20,221 nt of DNA. It comes from Metabacillus rhizolycopersici. Lineage in GTDB: Bacteria > Bacillota > Bacilli > Bacillales > Bacillaceae. Under the pieces are notes generated by a model that did no database searches, was not told the origin of the DNA, and saw only the letters and a list, made by a program, of their open reading frames with translations. Below are positions 16,150-20,221 of the stretch, piece after piece. The position numbers and the translations under genes were made by a program. The stretch lies in the NCBI RefSeq assembly GCF_020075705.1, contig NZ_JAIQUM010000079.1:1-20221 (forward strand). The letters are read 5' to 3'. Each line of letters begins with the position of its first letter. Within the stretch, counting starts at the first letter, position 1.

Positions 16150-16821
16150 TCAAAGCCTTTCCACTATATAATCTTCAATTTTTTTTACGACATCAAGTAT
16201 AGACAAAGCTGTAGTGTCAATCTCGATTGCGTCTTCCGCTTTCTTCAATGGGGCAATTTCTCTTTCAGAATCGAGCTTATCACGATTCGCAATTTCTTGT
16301 TTTAACTGTTCAAAATCTGATGAATAGCCCTTTTTTTGATTTTCTTGATGTCGTCTATTTGCTCGCTCCTCAACAGATGCTTTCAAAAAAATCTTCACTT
16401 CTGCATCCGGTAAAACATGAGTTCCAATATCCCGGCCATCCATTACAACGCCACCTTCAGTTGCAAATTGACGTTGACGCTTTAACATTTCCTCTCTTAC
16501 TTGTGAATGCATTGCAACGATAGAAACATTATTTGTTACTTCATTTGATCGAATAATTTCTGTTACATTCTCATCATTTACCATTACGATTTGCCCATCT
16601 ACAGTAGGATGTAGTTCAATATTTAGTCTCGATAAGACATTCGCTACTTTCTCTTCATCATGAAGATCAATGTCTTCTTGTAATGCTTTATATGTTAGTG
16701 CACGGTACATTGCACCAGTATCTATATAAATATAGGAATAATGTTCAGCAATAATTTTAGCAACCGTGCTTTTTCCAGCAGCTGCTGGACCATCGATTGC
16801 AATTGAAAGTTTCTTTTTCAT
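16150..16821 (-). CDS. cmk: Cytidylate kinase
   Basis: Phosphorylates CMP and dCMP with ATP, recycling the CMP released by phospholipid and RNA turnover. The 223 residues start [20 protein letters not shown], with the P-loop GPAAAGKS at 11-18. They include [13 protein letters not shown] (substrate binding), [20 protein letters not shown] and the lid-region arginines in ERANRRHQE. Length and motifs are standard for the type I family. The ATG is preceded by GGAGG at four bases, slightly short but clear. It stands between ypfB and plsC. Confidence 0.97.
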   Translation of the reverse strand: MKKKLSIAIDGPAAAGKSTVAKIIAEHYSYIYIDTGAMYRALTYKALQEDIDLHDEEKVANVLSRLNIELHPTVDGQIVMVNDENVTEIIRSNEVTNNVSIVAMHSQVREEMLKRQRQFATEGGVVMDGRDIGTHVLPDAEVKIFLKASVEERANRRHQENQKKGYSSDFEQLKQEIANRDKLDSEREIAPLKKAEDAIEIDTTALSILDVVKKIEDYIVERL

Positions 16822-16898
16822 ATGTCCTCCAAATAGTTTAATAGTCTAATAGTTGTTGTATTAAGACTGCAACGTTGAACGCATTTTACCCTCTACTC

Positions 16899-17021
16899 TT
16901 ACTTCAGAAATTCCACAGGTGGTTTACCATGTTTCAATTCGATTTTTTTATTTCCTACGACGCATAAATGAAGCAGGTCATTATCTGTACCTGCGTCATC
17001 TTTTTTGACTAAATGTTTCAA
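16899..17021 (-). CDS. Possible 40-residue small protein or coding relic
   Basis: A frame overlapping the last 26 bases of ypfB and running into the spacer before cmk. It reads KKDDAGTDNDLLHLCVVGNK followed by KIELKHGKPPVEFLK and a stop. Composition and codon use look like real protein rather than spacer noise. It lacks an ATG: the only early start codon is TTG (17021) with no clear ribosome-binding site, and the frame is open only to 17036. It could be a leaderless coupled small gene, a frameshifted tail or chance. I recognise no family. Confidence 0.25.
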   Translation of the reverse strand: MKHLVKKDDAGTDNDLLHLCVVGNKKIELKHGKPPVEFLK

Positions 17022-17178
17022 GCCATTCTGTAATGGTTATTTTATTTACACCTTCATATTGTACTACACGAGAAAGATATGGTTGAATAGCAGATTGCTG
17101 AATTAATAACTGGGCGCATACTAAGGCTACAAATTGAATGACAATTAGCTTAATTAAAATTCGTTCGAACCGTTTCAT
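16996..17178 (-). CDS. ypfB: YpfB-like small membrane protein (DUF5359-type)
   Basis: About 60 residues: a basic start MKRFERILIK, one membrane segment (about 7-27), then a short extracytoplasmic tail ending VQYEGVNKITITEWLETFSQ. It corresponds in size and place to B. subtilis ypfB, of unknown function. Two adjacent ATGs (17181 and 17178) follow GGAG at five and eight bases; I take the second. The frame is open for 44 more codons upstream, with hydrophobic character, but that stretch lacks a ribosome-binding site. It lies between ypfA and cmk on the same strand. Immediately behind the stop is a 6-bp stem (16973-16978 with 16989-16994), without a T run. Confidence 0.75.
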   Translation of the reverse strand: MKRFERILIKLIVIQFVALVCAQLLIQQSAIQPYLSRVVQYEGVNKITITEWLETFSQKR

Positions 17179-17344
17179 CATTTCAACTCCGGTTTTAAAA
17201 AAAGCATAAGTTTCTAGTATCACTAAGATACAACCAACTATAAACTGAGTGTATGTCAACCACTTATTCATGAACATTGTAGTTGTCAGTAATTGAACAG
17301 ACAGCTCGAGCAATATTTAATAGTATGTATATAAACACCGAAAA

Positions 17345-18007
17345 TTATTCAATATTTAGCCCTTTTCTACGCATTAGAATTTGTTGTTGAAAACAAAATC
17401 TAATTAATGTTTGACGTGTTTCAGTATCGATATTTAAGAACTGTAATGGTGCTTTTAAGAATAAGTCATTTTCAGCAGGAGTAAAACGAACAATCTTTGC
17501 AATCGTCTTTATGTATTTAATTGTTTCATTTTGAAAGGGTAGAGAAATCCAAACAATGACTTCTTGATCTTGCTTCAATTTTGTAGATTTTGGGATTAGA
17601 ATCGCTGCACCACCTGCACTAATGTCTGTTGTGACAGCGGTTAGTGGCTGAAATTCACCATTCATTGGGTGAATCGCAACATCCAACGTAGTATCTATCC
17701 TAACATATTTTCTTCTTTGAATTCGAACCAACTGATCGTCACCTGGGTATGTTAATGAAAGCATCGGAATATTTTCCTTCACACGGTCCGTTATTTCTGT
17801 TTGAAAACGATAGGCGATTTGATCATTATTTACAAAAGAGGCAACAAGCTCTGTACCAACCATTAAAAATGCAGTACGCCCTGTACTTATATTAATTGGA
17901 TAATCAATATATAATTGATTATCTTTTAGTTCAACAAGCTTACATTTTAATATTTCCGCTTTTTCATCAATCGTTTCTATATTTATGACATCACCAATTT
18001 TTAGCAC
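17345..18007 (-). CDS. ypfA: PilZ-domain cyclic-di-GMP receptor YpfA (DgrA)
   Basis: A flagellar-brake type protein. B. subtilis YpfA/DgrA binds cyclic di-GMP and slows motility. The 220 residues consist of an N-terminal YcgR-like beta domain (about 1-90) and a C-terminal PilZ domain with both nucleotide-binding motifs: RxxxR (Arg99-Arg103 in QRRKYVR) and DxSxxG (Asp128-Gly132 in TDISAGG). Start is GTG at 18007, where GAAAGAGTGA serves as ribosome-binding site and the protein aligns with the B. subtilis N-terminus (LKIGDVI). The frame stays open 20 codons upstream to a TTG. It has its own promoter and heads the ypfA-ypfB-cmk-plsC-ypfD run. Confidence 0.93.
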   Translation of the reverse strand: MLKIGDVINIETIDEKAEILKCKLVELKDNQLYIDYPINISTGRTAFLMVGTELVASFVNNDQIAYRFQTEITDRVKENIPMLSLTYPGDDQLVRIQRRKYVRIDTTLDVAIHPMNGEFQPLTAVTTDISAGGAAILIPKSTKLKQDQEVIVWISLPFQNETIKYIKTIAKIVRFTPAENDLFLKAPLQFLNIDTETRQTLIRFCFQQQILMRRKGLNIE

Positions 18008-18082
18008 AAAATCACTCTTTCTAATGACTCTCTTTCTTATTAAATCATGGACTATTCCGATGTGCAAGAGTTCAAAAACTAG

Positions 18083-18110
18083 ATTATGCTAAATGATTAA
18101 GTAATGTGAA
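18083..18110 (-). promoter_or_regulatory. Sigma-A-like promoter of ypfA
   Basis: On the minus strand TTCACA (18105-18110) and CATAAT (18083-18088) are 16 bp apart, each matching five of six consensus bases. The leader would be about 70 nt. Confidence 0.5.
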
Positions 18111-18114
18111 TCTT

Positions 18115-18208
18115 CTATCTGCCAAAGCCTTTATGGTCAGGATCAAATACGTTCAACTTCGTTAAGGCGAGACTTCCTTAGCTCTTTTTCAGGCAATTCT
18201 TCCCACAT
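18115..18208 (-). pseudogene. Frameshifted coding-like fragment between ypeB and ypfA
   Basis: On the minus strand an ATG at 18208 opens a 21-codon frame, MWEELPEKELRKSRLNEVE and then RI, stop. A neighbouring frame at once continues with VFDPDHKGFGR and a stop at 18115. Joined, they look like one small charged protein or protein tail broken by a small indel near 18145. No ribosome-binding site is present and I recognise no family. The ATG falls within repeat core copy D. Confidence 0.3.
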
Positions 18209-18218
18209 GCGGGATAAA
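18206..18218 (-). repeat. Dispersed intergenic repeat core, copy D
   Basis: TTTATCCCGCAT on the minus strand, directly behind the ypeB terminator, as in copy C behind the operon at 11867. Sequence similarity to copies A and C stops after the core. Confidence 0.35.
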
Positions 18219-18267
18219 AGAAAGAGAGGTTATCACCCAAAACTAACCTTGGGTATATCCTCTCTTT
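18214..18267 (-). terminator. Intrinsic terminator of sleB-ypeB
   Basis: On the minus strand AAAGAGAGG (18259-18267) pairs with CCTCTCTTT (18221-18229), and inside it ACCCAA (minus strand, 18249-18254) with TTGGGT (18235-18240), separated by a small internal loop. CTTTTAT follows the stem. Confidence 0.8.
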
Positions 18268-18287
18268 CTCTTCTCTAAATTTTCATT

Positions 18288-19634
18288 TTACACTTCTTGG
18301 AATATCGGCTCTGGATTTTTCAATTTTTCAATTTTTTCTTCTGTACCATTTTCTGCTTCAATAAAGATGCGATACGTATCTTTATTTATTGTACCTAGAA
18401 ATTCATAACAAAGAACTTCTTCCCCGAGATCATTTGTTATAATCGCTAGTCTGTCATCTTGTACTTCCAAGCTTGGATTTAACATTTTTGCCGCTTCTTC
18501 TTTCGAAATTTTAGGCTTTGGTATTTCTCTATGTTTATGTGCGAGTAAATAGTCACGCGCAGAAAAACCTATTACTTGACCATCATCTAATGCAACCTTC
18601 ATTCTAAGAGCATCAGGATAAATTCGCACATTATCCACAATTGAAACAAAAGAAAAGACCCCAACATTGTCAAATTGAGCACTTTCATAAAGATCAAGAT
18701 CATTAAATCCATGCTTTTTTAAAAAATCTCTTGCATTATTCGATGCATCATTTAGACTGATTTTCTGCTCTTTTATGTCTCGATTTTGTACTAAATAAAT
18801 TGGATGTCCACCTTTTTTAGTGAAATCCATATTAAAATCTGCATTATTCTTTTTATCGTGCAAGGAGACACTATAAAATCCAAACAATGAGCCTTCTCCA
18901 TTTTCTGTTACTTTGATGTCTGTAACATCGTTCTCTACATATTTTTTAGCAATCTCTTTTACTTCTTCCTCGCTTATATCTTTGCCTTCTAGCTTTTCAA
19001 AACCTTTTTTCATATTTGTTTTCATAGCTGTAGAACTGGTACCAAAATCAGCTTCTGAATATCCACCAACATTCTCTTCCACTGTTTCAAATCCATCTAT
19101 TATTGTGTTGTCCCCTTGCTTTTGTCCAGAAGCTAATGCTAACTCCACATCCATCCACCGCAAATTGTTTTCAATTGCTAAATGCTGAACATTTCGAAGT
19201 TCATTTTGAATATCAGCAGACTTAGCATACATTGATTCAAGCGTTTTATATTCAGCATTTGAGAGTGGTTCTTTTTCTAAATCGCGTACTGCAGTCCGAT
19301 AACTAAATTCGCTTATCCCTGCTAAAAATTCTTCTGTTTTATTAAACGGCATTAAAGCTAAAGGCAATTGCCCAACATCAGACTGTGCTTCCGATGTTAT
19401 TCTCCAAACATCTACCAGCGCTGGGGATAAAGATTTTTTTGAATTCATTGCAAGTGTCGCTCCAATTCGATCGTGTAATTGGTCCACTCGATAAGTTAAA
19501 TCATGAAAGGCACGTTGATAACTATTCTCTGCTTGGAGTAGAACCGCATTTTTTTCTTGGTGTTCTTTATATCCCCAATACCCTGAACCGATAACTGCAA
19601 CCGATAAAGCACCAATTAAGACTCCACGTATCAT
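18288..19634 (-). CDS. ypeB: Germination protein YpeB
   Basis: Partner of the cortex-lytic enzyme SleB in the spore inner membrane. In Bacillus the two proteins depend on each other for stability and localisation. The 448 residues have one N-terminal membrane anchor (about 4-20), a helical extracytoplasmic region (about 25-220) and C-terminal PepSY-like repeats from about 230 to the end. The C-terminal segment contains ISKEEAAKMLNPSLEVQDDRL. Size equals that of B. subtilis YpeB. The ATG follows AAAGGGTGATAAGAG and is 15 bases behind the sleB stop, a tight two-gene operon. A strong terminator follows. These operons are forespore-expressed (sigma-G) in B. subtilis; the promoter is outside the window. 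Confidence 0.96.
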   Translation of the reverse strand: MIRGVLIGALSVAVIGSGYWGYKEHQEKNAVLLQAENSYQRAFHDLTYRVDQLHDRIGATLAMNSKKSLSPALVDVWRITSEAQSDVGQLPLALMPFNKTEEFLAGISEFSYRTAVRDLEKEPLSNAEYKTLESMYAKSADIQNELRNVQHLAIENNLRWMDVELALASGQKQGDNTIIDGFETVEENVGGYSEADFGTSSTAMKTNMKKGFEKLEGKDISEEEVKEIAKKYVENDVTDIKVTENGEGSLFGFYSVSLHDKKNNADFNMDFTKKGGHPIYLVQNRDIKEQKISLNDASNNARDFLKKHGFNDLDLYESAQFDNVGVFSFVSIVDNVRIYPDALRMKVALDDGQVIGFSARDYLLAHKHREIPKPKISKEEAAKMLNPSLEVQDDRLAIITNDLGEEVLCYEFLGTINKDTYRIFIEAENGTEEKIEKLKNPEPIFQEV

Positions 19635-19649
19635 CTCTTATCACCCTTT

Positions 19650-20221
19650 CTATTCACAAAAAATATGTTTTCCGATCCGTTTAATTTGTGGTCTGCCCCA
19701 AATCCAAGCACTTGTAGCTGTATCTGGGTTAAAATAATAAAGTGCTTGTTCACTCGGATCAAATCCATTAATCGCATCGATTACTGCCTTTTTTGCTTGT
19801 TCATTTGGTGTAAGCCAAATCTGCCCATCTGCTACGGCCGTAAACGCACGTGGTTCAAAAATAACACCTGCAATTGTATTGGGAAATATCGGGTTCTTAA
19901 CACGATTTAATATTACCGATGCTACTGCTACTTGTCCGATATATGGTTCGCCCCTCGCTTCTCCATATACCGCATTAGCCATTAATTGGATATCATTTTG
20001 AGAATAACCACCTGGTAAATTGACTGCTGTTGAATCTTTTTGTTTTTCTTTTTGTTGCGCTTGTTGTTGGTTTTGTTGTGCTTGTTGTTGCTGCTTTTGT
20101 TGTGCTTGCTGTTGCTCCTTTTGCTGCTGGTTTTGTTGTGCTTGTTGTTGCTCCTTTTGCTGCTGGTTTTGTTGTGCTTGTTGTTGCTCCTTTTGCTGCT
20201 GGTTTTGTTGTGCTTGTTGTT
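19650..20221 (-). CDS. sleB: Spore cortex-lytic enzyme SleB, C-terminal part
   Basis: Lytic transglycosylase that cleaves cortex peptidoglycan during germination. Only the last 189 codons are in the window; the signal peptide and peptidoglycan-binding domain are missing. The catalytic domain (Hydrolase_2 type) begins around GGYSQNDIQLMANAVYGEAR and ends RIGKHIFCE. The glutamate in YGEARGE is the expected catalytic acid, and IGQVAVASVILNRV and QALYYFNPDTATSAWIWGR are family blocks. It is preceded by a glutamine-rich linker of at least 60 residues, encoded by a 36-bp tandem repeat that runs off the window edge. The ATG at 19982 inside the domain is not the start, because the frame is open upstream to the edge. 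Confidence 0.95.
   Translation of the reverse strand, partial: QQAQQNQQQKEQQQAQQNQQQKEQQQAQQNQQQKEQQQAQQKQQQQAQQNQQQAQQKEKQKDSTAVNLPGGYSQNDIQLMANAVYGEARGEPYIGQVAVASVILNRVKNPIFPNTIAGVIFEPRAFTAVADGQIWLTPNEQAKKAVIDAINGFDPSEQALYYFNPDTATSAWIWGRPQIKRIGKHIFCE
20040..20221 (-). repeat. 36-bp tandem repeat in sleB (glutamine-rich linker)
   Basis: Three consecutive copies from 20115 to 20221 are identical base for base (the last is cut by one base). Each encodes the 12 residues AQQNQQQKEQQQ on the minus strand. Degenerate copies reach to about 20040. The true copy number is unknown because the array continues past the window edge. Confidence 0.9.

Noticed and set aside
17182..17313. 44-codon hydrophobic extension of ypfB
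   Set aside because: No ribosome-binding site at any of its start codons; the shorter start fits the B. subtilis protein size.
20040..20221. CRISPR-like array
   Set aside because: The 36-bp repeats are contiguous with no spacers, and they stay in frame with sleB.
1..20221. tRNA, rRNA or known riboswitch genes
   Set aside because: I saw no tRNA-like cloverleaf, rRNA segment or recognisable riboswitch core in any spacer, though this was by eye only.

Overview
This is a low-GC, Gram-positive, endospore-forming chromosome segment, almost certainly from the family Bacillaceae. It carries spoIVA, sleB/ypeB, the TRAP regulator mtrB and hepS-menG-hepT in the same order as the sleB-to-ndk region of Bacillus subtilis. 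It differs from B. subtilis by having plsC between cmk and the S1-domain gene, and a 62-residue gene between the YIEGIA protein gene and der. I make no species call. All genes are on the minus strand except the 43-codon ypzI, so the biological reading order runs from position 20221 down to 1.

Layout in transcription order. (1) sleB (5' end outside the window) and ypeB, the cortex-lytic germination pair, end at a hairpin at 18221-18267. (2) ypfA (PilZ), ypfB, cmk, plsC and the four-S1-domain gene ypfD/rpsA end at a bidirectional terminator at 14144-14183. (3) ypzI lies on the plus strand, followed by a Bacillaceae-type intergenic repeat at 13919-14120. (4) yphA, seaA/yphB (YIEGIA family) and a small partner gene form a membrane/sporulation operon ending at 11839-11867. 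(5) der and gpsA are ribosome-assembly and phospholipid genes with a distant terminator at 8722-8762. The long spacer behind gpsA holds what looks like a decayed N-terminus of a serine recombinase on the plus strand. (6) yphE and yphF (small membrane protein and lipoprotein) have their own sigma-A-like promoter. (7) spoIVA, the spore-coat basement-layer ATPase, has a recognisable sigma-E promoter. (8) hbs (HU) follows an approximately 500-nt leader/spacer. (9) mtrA (folE) and mtrB (TRAP). (10) hepS-menG-hepT, menaquinone side chain and ring methylation. (11) ndk with double terminator hairpins, then the first codons of an unidentified gene at the window edge.

The genes are mostly conserved housekeeping and sporulation functions. 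The less ordinary material is in the spacers and in sleB: a 36-bp tandem repeat encoding a glutamine-rich SleB linker, the recombinase relic, two other coding-like fragments (16899-17021 and 18115-18208), and a dispersed repeat with a TTTATCCC(G/A)CAT core that follows three genes. The YphA/SeaA/small-subunit operon is the best candidate for a poorly described system.
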